A stretch of DNA of 64,000 nucleotides from Actinomadura parmotrematis (GCF_019458805.1 NZ_JAIBOA010000015.1:124001-188000), one strand, 5' to 3'; counted from the stretch's first letter, positions 33,261-41,257 are shown. The notes: generated by a model from the letters alone, not told the origin. Numbers and translations are program-made.

Positions 33261-33416
33261 GCGCTCGCCTCGTTGAGGTTAGTGATCTGCCAGCCATTGT
33301 GAGCGGACGGCTTGTGTCCTCTCACTTACCAGGAAACCTACGCCCTCTCGTGGCTGAATGTGAGGGAAAGGAAGCACAAAGTGAAGCTTCGAGGTTCGTC
33401 TTCGTGGAGGTCGGGC

Positions 33417-33866
33417 ATGGTGTGCGGGCAGGTGACGGGGCCGCCGGCGGGGCCGGTGGACGGGGTGAGCGCGCTGGTCCTCGCGTCGGCGCCGGAGGCG
33501 GCGCGGGCGGGGCGGGAGTTCGTCGCGGACTGGCTGTACGACAAAGGGTACGACGACGTGTCCGTCGAGGTGGGGCGGGCCGTCGCGAGCGAGCTGGTGA
33601 CCAACGCGTACCGGCACGCCGCCGGGGCGGGGGAGCGGATCACCGTGCGGGTCTACGTGTCCGCCGCCGGGCCCGTCCTGGAGGTGTGGGACCCGAGCCC
33701 GGAGCTGCCGGAGGAGCGCCCGCTCGACCTCGTCAGCACGTCGGGGCGGGGGCTCGCGATGGTCGGGCTCATCACCGGTGGGTGGGGCGTCAACCCGCTC
33801 GCGAGCGGCGGTAAGTCCGTGCACGCGCTGCTGCGTGCGGAGCTCGATCCCGAGGCCGCGCCGTGA
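33417..33866 (+). CDS. HATPase (RsbW-like) anti-sigma kinase of the WhiJ-type cluster
   Basis: 149 residues from the ATG at 33417, which has GGAGG six bases upstream; a longer frame from 33312 lacks such a site. GHKL fold: VGRAVASELVTNAYRHA (N-box with the Mg-binding Asn), VLEVWDPSPELPEE (G1-like), then STSGRGLAMVGLITGGWGV (G2) and SVHALL. Such proteins bind ATP and sequester sigma factors or other partners. It faces away from the XRE-DUF397 genes, as in WhiJ-type loci. Confidence 0.86.
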   Translation: MVCGQVTGPPAGPVDGVSALVLASAPEAARAGREFVADWLYDKGYDDVSVEVGRAVASELVTNAYRHAAGAGERITVRVYVSAAGPVLEVWDPSPELPEERPLDLVSTSGRGLAMVGLITGGWGVNPLASGGKSVHALLRAELDPEAAP

Positions 33867-33873
33867 GAGGGCT

Positions 33874-34452
33874 CTACCAGAGCCAGAGCCAGCCGTCCGT
33901 CACGTGCTTGAAGATCGCGTAGGCGATGGCGAGGACGAGGAGCAGGCCGCCGGTGCCGTAGCCGATCGCCATGAACTTCAGGGCGCGGCGCCGCACCCCC
34001 GAGGCGTCCCGGGTGCTGATGAGGCCCTGCGCCTCGGCGTTCAGGACGGTGAGCGGCAGGCCCGGCGGCAGGATCCACTCCTTGTAGGAGTAGGACTCCG
34101 GCCGGTCGGCCGGCGGCAGCTGCGGCAGCGCCGGGGACGGCGGGAACGTCTGCTCGGTGACGCCGTCCACGAACTTCTCGTGCGGGTCCACCAGGACGCC
34201 CCCGACGACGAACGGCTCCCGCGACCGCTCGTCCACGAACGTCCTCTTGCCGGACGCGGTCTTGGCCGTCGCCTGCACCTTGTACCAGACGCACGGCGCG
34301 CCGGAGAAGGGCGCGCGGAGCGGGCCGGACGGTCCCGGGTACGCCGCGCCCGTCACCTGCCGGGCCTTGTCGCCGAGCGCCCGCCAGCGCATCCGCCACA
34401 CCCAGCCGACCACGAAGAACACCGCCGCGACGATCCCGAGGACGTACTCCAT
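33874..34452 (-). CDS. GIDE-like membrane protein
   Basis: 192 residues. One N-terminal transmembrane helix (about 4-18), a central soluble domain with APCVWYKVQATAK...SYKEWILPPGLPLTVLNAEAQG, and one or two C-terminal helices (about 165-185). The central part matches the GIDE domain that in eukaryotes precedes the RING finger of MULAN. In prokaryotes it occurs without a RING and its role is unknown. It converges on the HATPase gene with a 7-bp gap and is divergent from the nitrobindin-like gene. Confidence 0.72.
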   Translation of the reverse strand: MEYVLGIVAAVFFVVGWVWRMRWRALGDKARQVTGAAYPGPSGPLRAPFSGAPCVWYKVQATAKTASGKRTFVDERSREPFVVGGVLVDPHEKFVDGVTEQTFPPSPALPQLPPADRPESYSYKEWILPPGLPLTVLNAEAQGLISTRDASGVRRRALKFMAIGYGTGGLLLVLAIAYAIFKHVTDGWLWLW

Positions 34453-34532
34453 GGCGCGATGATCGCCACCGTGCTCCCGCGCCGCCAGTGACCGGCGTCC
34501 CGAGCCTCCCGGGACCGCTACGCTCGGTGCCC

Positions 34533-35033
34533 ATGGAGCCCGACCTGCACCCGGACCTGAAGCCGCTGGAGTTCCTGCTCGGAACGTGGAAGGGCGCCGG
34601 CGTCGGCGACTACCCGACGATCGAGGCGTTCAACTTCGGCCAGGAGGTCACCTTCGGCCACAACGGCAAGCCGTTCCTCAGCTACTCCAGCCGGAGCTGG
34701 CTGATCGAGCCGGACGGCACCGTCGGCCGCCCGCTCGCCACCGAGACCGGGTACTGGCGGCCGCAGCCGGGCAACGAGATCGAGGTGACGCTCGCGCACC
34801 CGACCGGCATCGTGGAGATCTACGTCGGGAACCTGGCGTTCCACCGGATCCAGCTCCGGACGGACGTCGTGGCGCGCACCGCCACTGCCAAGGAGGTCAC
34901 CGCCGGGGCCCGCATGTACGGGCTGCTGCCGGAGAAGGACGGCGTCCGCGACCTCGGCTGGGTGTACGAGATGGCGGCCATGGGCCAGCCCCTCCAGGTG
35001 CACCTGTCGGCGCAGCTGAAGAAGGCCGGCTGA
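34533..35033 (+). CDS. Nitrobindin-like heme beta-barrel (FABP-family) protein
   Basis: 166 residues. LLGTWKGAGVGDYPTI carries the G-x-W-x-G-x-G signature of nitrobindins. YSSRSW, ETGYWRPQPGNEIEVTLAHPTG and a C-terminal LQVHLSAQLKK with the proximal heme histidine complete the ten-stranded barrel. Family members bind heme and isomerise peroxynitrite. TACGCT at 34519-34524 lies eight bases before the ATG and there is no ribosome binding site, so the mRNA is probably leaderless. The next genes are a Nur-like regulator and ygfZ, a common actinobacterial order. Confidence 0.88.
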   Translation: MEPDLHPDLKPLEFLLGTWKGAGVGDYPTIEAFNFGQEVTFGHNGKPFLSYSSRSWLIEPDGTVGRPLATETGYWRPQPGNEIEVTLAHPTGIVEIYVGNLAFHRIQLRTDVVARTATAKEVTAGARMYGLLPEKDGVRDLGWVYEMAAMGQPLQVHLSAQLKKAG

Positions 35034-35422
35034 CGCCGTCCCGGCCGGAGCCCCGCTCGGGAGGGTCCCGGACAGGGAACGATCCCCGGACCTTCCCGCC
35101 GGGTGGCGGGAGATGGACGGGACTGGCCCATCGGTCCGGGGATCGGGTGTCTGCCTGGTATTCGCCGGTCACCGTCGTGACCGGACGTGCCACCGCGCGA
35201 AGACGGCGGCGCCGAGGCGTTGACGGCGACTAGCGGACAGCCACCTCGCGAGTCCCAAGAGAAATCATTTCTTGGACCACCTCCTTTCGCGCGTGACTGC
35301 AAGCTATGTCAGCCGCGCGCGCCAGGGCAAATGCTTTTCTCCCCCACCCGTCCCACCCGTCGGCGGGACGCCGGGCGCGACGGCCGTCCCGCGCCCGGCC
35401 GGGGGTGCATACACTCTCGGTC
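35034..35422. other. 389-bp intergenic region with nested hairpins
   Basis: Between the nitrobindin-like and Fur-family genes. It contains a 12-bp inverted repeat GATCCCCGGACC (35081-35092) with GGTCCGGGGATC (35133-35144) enclosing CCCGCC/GGCGGG, a palindrome CCGGTCAC-CGTC-GTGACCGG (35165-35184), and a possible minus-strand mini-gene at 35230-35268. A CATACA box about 12 bases before the Fur-family ATG may be its -10. Confidence 0.6.
35230..35268 (-). CDS. Possible 12-codon gene with strong ribosome binding site
   Basis: On the minus strand AAAGGAGGT (35279-35287) is a nine-base perfect match to the 16S anti-Shine-Dalgarno. Ten bases later an ATG opens MISLGTREVAVR and a TAG. The start codon sits inside a short inverted repeat (CCAAGAAAT with ATTTCTCTTGG), so translation could be structure-controlled. 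The reading frame is too short for statistics. The ribosome binding site, unusually strong for this window, is the main evidence. Confidence 0.45.
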   Translation of the reverse strand: MISLGTREVAVR

Positions 35423-35839
35423 ATGGCCGAGACGTGGCAGCAGGAGCTACGGGCGAAGGGCTACCGGGTGACGCCGCAGCGGCAGCTCGTCCTCGAAGCG
35501 GTGACGAACCTGGAGCACGCCACGCCCGAGGAGATCTGCACCGAGGTGCAGCGGACCGCCCAGGGCGTCAACATCTCCACCATCTACCGGACGCTGGAGC
35601 TCCTGGAGGAGCTCGGGCTCGTCCGGCACGCCCACCTCGGGCACGGGCCGCCCAACTACCACCTGGCCGCCGAGGCCGAGCACATCCACCTGGTCTGCCG
35701 CGCCTGCGGCCGCGCCGAGGACGCCGACCCGAAGGCGGCGGCGTCGCTCGCCGAGACGCTGCACGGCCGGTCGGGGTTCGTCACCGACGTGCACCACCTC
35801 ACCGTCTACGGCCGCTGCAGGGACTGCGCCGGCGCATAG
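35423..35839 (+). CDS. Fur-family regulator, Nur-like
   Basis: 138 residues. Winged helix GYRVTPQRQLVLEAVTNLEHATPEEI...VNISTIYRTLELLEELGLVRHAHLGHG, then metal-site residues HIHLVCRACG and a C-terminal CRDC, giving two CxxC pairs (structural zinc) and the H-x-H and VHHL histidines of the sensing site. The sequence closely resembles what I know of Streptomyces Nur, the nickel-responsive repressor, more than Zur or FurA. It is followed by ygfZ within 9 bp. Nickel specificity is inferred from similarity. Confidence 0.88.
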   Translation: MAETWQQELRAKGYRVTPQRQLVLEAVTNLEHATPEEICTEVQRTAQGVNISTIYRTLELLEELGLVRHAHLGHGPPNYHLAAEAEHIHLVCRACGRAEDADPKAAASLAETLHGRSGFVTDVHHLTVYGRCRDCAGA

Positions 35840-35848
35840 GCTGGGCGC

Positions 35849-36835
35849 ATGAAGAGCCCGCTGCTGGACACCCGCGGGGCCGTCGCCGCCGACGCCCCCG
35901 ACCAGGACGTCGCCGCGCACTACGGCGAGCCGTCGCAGGAACAGCGCGCCCTGGAGGCCGGGACCGCGTTCGTGGACCGGAGCAACCGCGGCGTCGTCAC
36001 GGTCACCGGGCCGGACCGCCTGCCGTGGCTGCACAGCCTGCTCAGCCAGCACCTGGAGGGCCTCGCCCCGGGCGCCGCGACGCAGGCGCTGCTGCTCAGC
36101 CCGAACGGGCACGTCGAGCACCACCTGCACCTGGTGGACGACGGCGAGACCGTCTGGATCCACGTGGAGACCGGCACCGCGCCCGCGCTCGCGGGGTTCC
36201 TCGACCGGATGCGGTTCATGCTGTGCGTCGAGGTCGCCGACGTCACCGACCGGTACGCCGTGGTGACCGGTCCGGCGGGCGAGGGCACCGGGCCGGCCTT
36301 CCCCGACGTCGCGGGCCTCGTCACCCGCATCGTGCCGCGCGGCACGCCCGCCCCCGAGGGCCTCCGCCCGGCGGGGCTGTGGGCGTACGAGGCGCTGCGG
36401 ATCGCCGCGCACGTCCCGCGCATGGGGCTGGACACCGACCACAGGACGATCCCGCACGAGATGGGCTGGATCGACGAGGCCGTCCACCTGAACAAGGGCT
36501 GCTACCGGGGCCAGGAGACCGTCGCGCGGGTGCACAACCTCGGCCGCCCGCCGCGCCGCCTGGTCTTCCTGCACCTGGACGGCAGCGTCGACCGGCTCCC
36601 CGCGCACGGCGACCCGGTGGAGGTTCCCGGCGGGAGGACGGTGGGTTTCGTGGGGTCGGCGGCGCGGCATCACGAGCTCGGGCCGGTCGCGCTCGCGCTG
36701 GTGAAGCGGAGCACGCCGGTGGACGCGGAGCTGCTGGCCGGCGGGGTCGCGGCGGCCCAGGAGGTCGTGGTGTCGCCCGACACGGGCGCCAACGTGAAGA
36801 TCGAACTTCGCCGAACGGCGGCAAATAGGGGGTAA
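35849..36835 (+). CDS. ygfZ: Folate-binding protein YgfZ (Fe-S cluster assembly/repair)
   Basis: 328 residues, related to aminomethyltransferase GcvT. The signature K-G-C-Y-x-G-Q-E is present as NKGCYRGQETVARVHN near residue 218. RSNRGVVTVTGPDRLPWLHSLLSQ and LLLSPNGHVEHHLHL mark the GcvT-like N-terminal domain. YgfZ uses folate in iron-sulfur cluster maturation. TAGGCT at 35837-35842, overlapping the upstream stop, is six bases before the ATG, so it may also be transcribed as a leaderless mRNA. Confidence 0.92.
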   Translation: MKSPLLDTRGAVAADAPDQDVAAHYGEPSQEQRALEAGTAFVDRSNRGVVTVTGPDRLPWLHSLLSQHLEGLAPGAATQALLLSPNGHVEHHLHLVDDGETVWIHVETGTAPALAGFLDRMRFMLCVEVADVTDRYAVVTGPAGEGTGPAFPDVAGLVTRIVPRGTPAPEGLRPAGLWAYEALRIAAHVPRMGLDTDHRTIPHEMGWIDEAVHLNKGCYRGQETVARVHNLGRPPRRLVFLHLDGSVDRLPAHGDPVEVPGGRTVGFVGSAARHHELGPVALALVKRSTPVDAELLAGGVAAAQEVVVSPDTGANVKIELRRTAANRG

Positions 36836-36900
36836 AACGGTCCGACCCCGGGCACACTCGACAGGCGTAGGTATCCGCCGCCGTCAGGGAAGGTGCGCCG

Positions 36901-37407
36901 ATGGCCGCGAGCCCCGGGAGCCAGCCGCCGTCACCGGTGGTGCGGAGGGCGGCGGGCCGCCGGCGCCGCCGCCGGCGCGAGTCGCCGCTGCTCTGGTGGC
37001 TGCTGTTCGCCCTCCTCGCGGGCGCCGCGGTGCTGGCCGAGTCGTGGCGGATCGCGCTCGCCGGCCTCGCCCTGTGGTGCCTGTACGAGTTCCTGCTCGT
37101 CCCGGGCATCTGCCGGATCATGCTGCGGCAGGGCCACGCCTGCCGCGAGCCCGCGCGCGGCCGGCTGTTCGCGTGCGGCCCCGAGCACCAGCGCCTCAAG
37201 AACACCGCGCTGCTCCGCCTCGCCGGGCGGCGCCCCCGCCCGCAGCCGCTGCCCGCGCCGACCGACGACGGCGCCGGCGGCGGCGTCCTCGTCCACTCGA
37301 CGGCGGTGCGCGGGCGGCTCGCGCGGACCGACCGGCTGATGATCCTGGTGACGGTCGCCGCGACCGCCGCCGCCGTCGTCCTCGCCCTCTACGGGCTGGG
37401 CGGCTGA
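36901..37407 (+). CDS. Hypothetical membrane protein
   Basis: 168 residues. A very basic N-terminus (RRAAGRRRRRRRE) precedes two hydrophobic helices (about 30-45 and 50-70); a third is near the C-terminus (148-165). GHACREPARGRLFACGPEHQRLKN between them has two cysteines. GGGAAGG precedes the ATG. I do not recognise a family. It follows ygfZ by 65 bp and converges on dtd with a 4-bp gap. Confidence 0.65.
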   Translation: MAASPGSQPPSPVVRRAAGRRRRRRRESPLLWWLLFALLAGAAVLAESWRIALAGLALWCLYEFLLVPGICRIMLRQGHACREPARGRLFACGPEHQRLKNTALLRLAGRRPRPQPLPAPTDDGAGGGVLVHSTAVRGRLARTDRLMILVTVAATAAAVVLALYGLGG

Positions 37408-37411
37408 CCCC

Positions 37412-37837
37412 TCACAGCTCGACGATCAGGGTGATCGGGCCGTCGTTGACGAGCGCGACCTTCATGTCCGCGCCGAACTCGCCCGTCCCGACCTCGGCGC
37501 CGAGCGCGCGCAGCTCGGCGACGACGGCGTCCACCAGCGGCTCGGCGACCGGGCCCGGCGCGGCCGCGATCCACGTCGGGCGCCGGCCCTTGCGGGCGTC
37601 GCCGTAGAGGGTGAACTGGCTGATCACCAGCAGCGGGGCGCCGATGTCGGACGCCGACTTCTCCCCGTCCAGGATCCGAAGCCCCCACAGCTTCGCCGCC
37701 ATCTTGCGGGCCTTGTCGGGGGTGTCGTCATGGGTCACGCCGAGCAGCACGACCAGGCCCGGACCGTCGAACGAGCCGGTGACGCGGCCCTCGACGGTGA
37801 CGCTCGCCCCGGCGGCTCTCTGGACTACAGCTCTCAC
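37412..37837 (-). CDS. dtd: D-aminoacyl-tRNA deacylase
   Basis: 141 residues from the GTG at 37837, giving the family start MRAVVQRAAGASV; an ATG two codons earlier is possible. It hydrolyses D-amino acids, and glycine mischarged on tRNA-Ala, from tRNA as a cytosolic homodimer. SQFTLYGDARKGRRP carries the catalytic region and NDGPITLIVEL the cross-subunit Gly-Pro motif. LVVLLGVTHDDTPDKARKMAAKLWGLRIL is also standard. It is divergent from the BKACE gene by 19 bp. Confidence 0.94.
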   Translation of the reverse strand: MRAVVQRAAGASVTVEGRVTGSFDGPGLVVLLGVTHDDTPDKARKMAAKLWGLRILDGEKSASDIGAPLLVISQFTLYGDARKGRRPTWIAAAPGPVAEPLVDAVVAELRALGAEVGTGEFGADMKVALVNDGPITLIVEL

Positions 37838-37856
37838 GACCATGCATTCTGCCGTC

Positions 37857-38684
37857 ATGGGAGCAACGACGCTCATCACGGTGGCGCCCACGGGCGCCGA
37901 GTCCGCCAAGGCGGACGTCCCGGCCCTGCCGGTCACCCTGGACGAGCTGGTACGGACGGCCAAGGAGTGCGAGGCGGCCGGCGCGGCCGTCGTGCACGTG
38001 CACATCCGCGACGGCGACGCGCGGCCCACCCTGGACGCGGGGCGGCTGGCGGAGACGGTCGCGGCGCTGCGGGAGGGCACCGGGCTGATCGTCCAGCTGT
38101 CCACCGGCGGCGCGGTCACCGACCCCTACGAGGACCGGCTGCGGGTCCTGGACGCCGCGCCGGACGGCTGCTCGCTGACCTGCGGCACCGTCAACTTCGG
38201 CGACGAGGTGTTCCTGAACCCCTGGCCGTTCATGGTCGAGCTGTACCGGCGGACGCAGGAGCTGGAGATCGTCCCCGAGTTCGAGCTGTTCGACCTCGGG
38301 CACATCGCCGCCCTGCGCCGGCTGCTGGACAAGCACGGCGCTCCCTACGGCGGGCACGTGCACTGCGACCTCGTCATGGGGGTGCCCGGCGGGATGCCCG
38401 GCGACGCGCGGACGCTCGTCGCCGCCGTCGACGCGCTGCCCGCGGGCGCGACCTGGTCGGCGACCGGCGTCGGGCGGACCGCGCTGCCCGTCATGTTCGC
38501 CGCGCTCGCCGCGGGCGGGCACCTGCGGGTCGGGATGGAGGACACGCTGACGCTGGCGCGCGGCGTGCCCGTCGCGTCCAACGCCCAGCTCGTCGCGCGC
38601 GCCGCGCAGGCGGCCGAGCTGGCGCAGCGGCCCGCGATGCCGGTGGCCGAGGCGCGCGCGCTGCTCGGCGTCCGGCCCGGCTGA
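37857..38684 (+). CDS. BKACE-family enzyme (beta-keto acid cleavage, DUF849)
   Basis: 275 residues, TIM barrel. TLITVAPTGAESAKAD, CEAAGAAVVHVHIRD (the zinc-binding H-x-H), QLSTGGA, FELFDLGHI and LRVGMEDTLTLARG occur in the order of the family. BKACE enzymes condense a beta-keto acid with acetyl-CoA and cleave it. Specificity varies widely; lysine fermentation is only one case, and here the substrate is unknown. It follows dtd divergently and precedes an asparaginase gene with its own promoter. Confidence 0.88.
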   Translation: MGATTLITVAPTGAESAKADVPALPVTLDELVRTAKECEAAGAAVVHVHIRDGDARPTLDAGRLAETVAALREGTGLIVQLSTGGAVTDPYEDRLRVLDAAPDGCSLTCGTVNFGDEVFLNPWPFMVELYRRTQELEIVPEFELFDLGHIAALRRLLDKHGAPYGGHVHCDLVMGVPGGMPGDARTLVAAVDALPAGATWSATGVGRTALPVMFAALAAGGHLRVGMEDTLTLARGVPVASNAQLVARAAQAAELAQRPAMPVAEARALLGVRPG

Positions 38685-38754
38685 CCCGCCGCCCGGGGCA
38701 TCCCCGCGCGCCGCCTATCCTGAGAGTTGATCATCGAGGCGCGAGGGGGACGAC

Positions 38755-39717
38755 GTGCGGATCAACCCGGTCCTGGTCGAGGTGGAGCGGTCCGGCTTCG
38801 TCGAGTCCCGGCACCGCGGCAGCGCGGTCGGGCTCGCCGCCGACGGCTCCGTCGCGGCGAGCGCCGGCGATCCGGACGTGCCGATCTTCCCGCGCTCGGC
38901 GGTGAAGCCGTTCCAGGCCGTCGCGATGATGCGCGCCGGCCTGGACCTGCGGGACGAGCTGCTCGCCCTGTCGGCGGCGAGCCACAGCGGCGAGGACTTC
39001 CACGTCGAGGGCGCCGAGCGGATCCTCGCGGGCGCCGGGCTCGGCGCGGACGCGCTCCAGTGCCCGGAGTCGTGGCCGATGGAGGACGCGGTCGCGCTCG
39101 CCCACGCCCGCGCGGGCGGCGGCGCGTCGCGGCTGCGGATGAACTGCTCCGGCAAGCACGCCGGGATGCTCGCGGCCTGCGTCGCGGCGGGCTGGCCCAC
39201 CGCCACCTACCTGGACGCCGACCACCCGTTGCAGCGGCTCGTCGCCGAGGTCGTCGAGGAGCTGACCGGCGAGAAGCCCGCGGCCGTCGGGATCGACGGC
39301 TGCGGCGCGCCGCTGTTCGCGATCTCGGCGACGGGCGTCGCGCGCGGCTTCCGCGCCCTCGTCACCGCCCCGCCCGGCAGCCCCGAGCGGCGCCTCGCCG
39401 ACGCCATGCGCGCCCACCCGCAGTGGACGTCGGGGGAGCGGCGCGTCGAGCGGCTCCTCATGGACGCGGTGCCGGGCCTGCTGGTCAAGTGCGGCGCCGA
39501 GGGCGTCGACGCCTTCGCGACCGCCGACGGGCGCGCCGGCGCCGTCAAGATCGACGACGGGGCGATGCGGGCGCGGGTGCCCGTCACCGTGGGGCTTCTC
39601 CGCGTCCTCGGCACGGCCGAGGACGTCCCCGCCGACCTGGAGCCCTTCGCCGCCGCCCCGCTGCACGGGGCCGGCGAGCAGGTGGGCGCCGTCCGCCTGG
39701 CCCCCGGCCTCTTCTGA
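38755..39717 (+). CDS. L-asparaginase II-type amidohydrolase
   Basis: 320 residues, PF06089 family (plant/Rhizobium etli-type asparaginase). GTG start with GAGGGGGA upstream; TATCCT at 38716-38721 is a likely -10. Motifs: VERSGFVESRHRGSAVGL, FPRSAVKPFQA (the S-x-x-K pair), SAASHSGEDFH, RMNCSGKHAGMLAAC, DGCGAPLFA. It probably hydrolyses asparagine to aspartate and ammonia in the cytosol. A long palindrome separates it from the convergent gene. Confidence 0.9.
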   Translation: MRINPVLVEVERSGFVESRHRGSAVGLAADGSVAASAGDPDVPIFPRSAVKPFQAVAMMRAGLDLRDELLALSAASHSGEDFHVEGAERILAGAGLGADALQCPESWPMEDAVALAHARAGGGASRLRMNCSGKHAGMLAACVAAGWPTATYLDADHPLQRLVAEVVEELTGEKPAAVGIDGCGAPLFAISATGVARGFRALVTAPPGSPERRLADAMRAHPQWTSGERRVERLLMDAVPGLLVKCGAEGVDAFATADGRAGAVKIDDGAMRARVPVTVGLLRVLGTAEDVPADLEPFAAAPLHGAGEQVGAVRLAPGLF

Positions 39718-39753
39718 CCCGCCCCGCCCGCCCCGTCCGCCCCGCGGCCCTAT

Positions 39754-39845
39754 GACCACCTGGTCGCCCTTCGTCGACTTGCGGTGTGTTGCCTTCCTGG
39801 AACGTTCCAGGAAGGCAACACGCCGCAAGTCGACGTGGAGTGGTC
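39754..39845. repeat. Large compound palindrome, element 2
   Basis: The inner palindrome at 39772-39835 is 64 bp with 32-bp arms and a single T/G wobble (39785), centred on AACGTT without a loop. Outer short arms are GACCAC (39754-39759) and GTGGTC (39840-39845). It lies between convergent genes, so it probably ends transcription both ways. Inner arms share TGCGG(C/T)GTGTTG and outer arms share GACCAC with the element at 31859. Confidence 0.85.
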
Positions 39846-39851
39846 GGGGGG

Positions 39852-40184
39852 TCAGGACGGGATGCGGGTGATGCCGTCCGTGGTGGCGGCGGCGTCCGGG
39901 ATGATCGCGGGGGACGCCTGGCGGGGCATCTCGGGGATCTCTCCGGGCGCGTAGCTGTGCGAGTACATCCCCGGCGTGTAGCGGTACGTGCCGCCCTCGA
40001 CCGGACCCCGGCGCGGCGGCACGTAGTCCTTGGCCCACTTCACGTACTGGGCGCGGGACGGCCGCACCGAGCGGACCGTCAGGGTCAGCCACGCGCCCAG
40101 CGCGAGGAAGACGGCGATCGGCCCGATCCACAGCAGGGGCCCGTCGCCCAGGCGCACGACCATCGGTACAAGCTCTGCGTTCAT
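39852..40184 (-). CDS. Small single-TM hypothetical protein
   Basis: 110 residues from the ATG at 40184 (GGGGAGGCC just before it). One transmembrane helix at about 18-40 (PLLWIGPIAVFLALGAWLTL) is followed by a cytosolic or outer tail with YVPPRRGPVEGGTYRYTPGMYSHSY. I do not recognise a family; similar short membrane proteins are common in actinomycetes. Confidence 0.62.
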   Translation of the reverse strand: MNAELVPMVVRLGDGPLLWIGPIAVFLALGAWLTLTVRSVRPSRAQYVKWAKDYVPPRRGPVEGGTYRYTPGMYSHSYAPGEIPEMPRQASPAIIPDAAATTDGITRIPS

Positions 40185-40472
40185 CTCGGCCTCCCCGAGT
40201 GCTCTTCCGTACACCCCCAGTATCGGCCGAAAAATCGACGCGAAACTTGTGCATAGCTCGACTTGGGGGCGCGACGGCAGGAAAATGACCGGCCCTGCCG
40301 TGAATGTCCCTCCCGCGGGCCGCGCTTTACCGCGGCGGGGGCGGCACCGCCCGATACGAGCGGCGGACAGGGGCGCTGAGCAAGATCGTGAAAGGTGCGA
40401 GCCTGGGACACGGGCCTTGCCGGAGCGGGTGGCGGGGCTGACGGTGCCCGGCCGCCGGGGAAGCGGAGAACT

Positions 40473-40784
40473 CTAGGGGAGGGGAGACGGCCTGGACGGC
40501 GAGGGTGCGGGGGCGGGAGCGCCGATCGTGCGGTTCCGGACGGCCGCGAGGCCCGGAACCAGCAGGAGGATGGCGACGGCCAGCGGGCCGAAGGCGGCGA
40601 TGAAGCAGCCGGCGCCCTGAGCGAGGCCGAGCGGCACCGTCCACAGCCACACCGACCCGACCGGCGCCCACGCCGCCCCGCCGAACCCGGCGGGGCTGAG
40701 CGCCACGATCGCGACGACGAGCGGGCGCTGATCGCGGAAGCGGCGCACCGCGACGGGCACGGCGAGCGACCCGACCGCCCGCAT
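40473..40784 (-). pseudogene. MFS-transporter fragment
   Basis: 103 codons. FRDQRPLVVAIVALSPAGFGG...WAPVGSVWLWTVPLGLAQGAG looks like two helices from the second half of a CynX/NimT-type MFS carrier (LAVPVARR-x-RDQRPLV is a familiar junction). Everything upstream of that junction is missing, and the C-terminal third has lost the pattern. A repeat motif (GTGACCGGGTGGTC, 40796-40809) sits 12 bp before the apparent start. I read it as a decayed remnant; a genuine small membrane protein is the alternative. Confidence 0.5.
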
Positions 40785-40795
40785 CTCGACGATGG

Positions 40796-40809
40796 GTGAC
40801 CGGGTGGTC
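40796..40809. repeat. Solo copy of the palindrome outer-arm motif
   Basis: GTGACCGGGTGGTC matches the right outer arm of the compound palindrome at 31947-31958 over 12 bases, but has no inner stem next to it. Confidence 0.5.
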
Positions 40810-40825
40810 GGGGAGGGCGCGCGGG

Positions 40826-41257
40826 TCAGGCGCGGTGGGCGCCGCCGGAGCGGGGGTCGCCGGGGGCGGTGCCCTCCGGGGCGACGCCGCCGGTCGAGGT
40901 GCGGCCGGACGGGGCGGTCGCGGGCGAGGTGTTGCCCTCGTCGTCGACGACCAGCATGTCCTCCTGCTCGGCGCGGACGGCGGCCTCCTCGGCGGCCGCG
41001 GCGTCGCGCTGGGCGCGGGCGCGGTCCTCGCCGACGACCCCGGGGTCGACGACGCCGCCGCTGACGCCGGTCTCCGCGAGCTGGCGCCGCGTGTTCGGAT
41101 CCGCGGCCTCGTCCGGGTGCTCGGCCATGCGCTGGGAGCGCTTGGTCAGCAGCAGCCAGGTGGCGAGGGCGATGGCGATCGCGACGGGCGCGAGGATCAG
41201 CCAGTAGTTCGCACCGGTCTGCCCCCCGTCGGCCAGCGGTGATGTGGCGTTGAGCAT
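40826..41257 (-). CDS. Small membrane protein with acidic tail
   Basis: 143 residues. A transmembrane helix at about 19-38 (WLILAPVAIAIALATWLLLT) is followed by an acidic, helical then disordered tail (ARAQRDAAAAEEAAVRAEQE). GGAGGTGGGAAC precedes the ATG at 41257. No family recognised. It lies downstream of the DUF2207 gene on the same strand. Confidence 0.65.
   Translation of the reverse strand: MLNATSPLADGGQTGANYWLILAPVAIAIALATWLLLTKRSQRMAEHPDEAADPNTRRQLAETGVSGGVVDPGVVGEDRARAQRDAAAAEEAAVRAEQEDMLVVDDEGNTSPATAPSGRTSTGGVAPEGTAPGDPRSGGAHRA

Noticed and set aside
35276..35290. Fragment of a 16S rRNA 3' end (ACCACCTCCTTTC)
   Set aside because: Explained by being the complement of a strong Shine-Dalgarno on the minus strand; no further rRNA similarity on either side.
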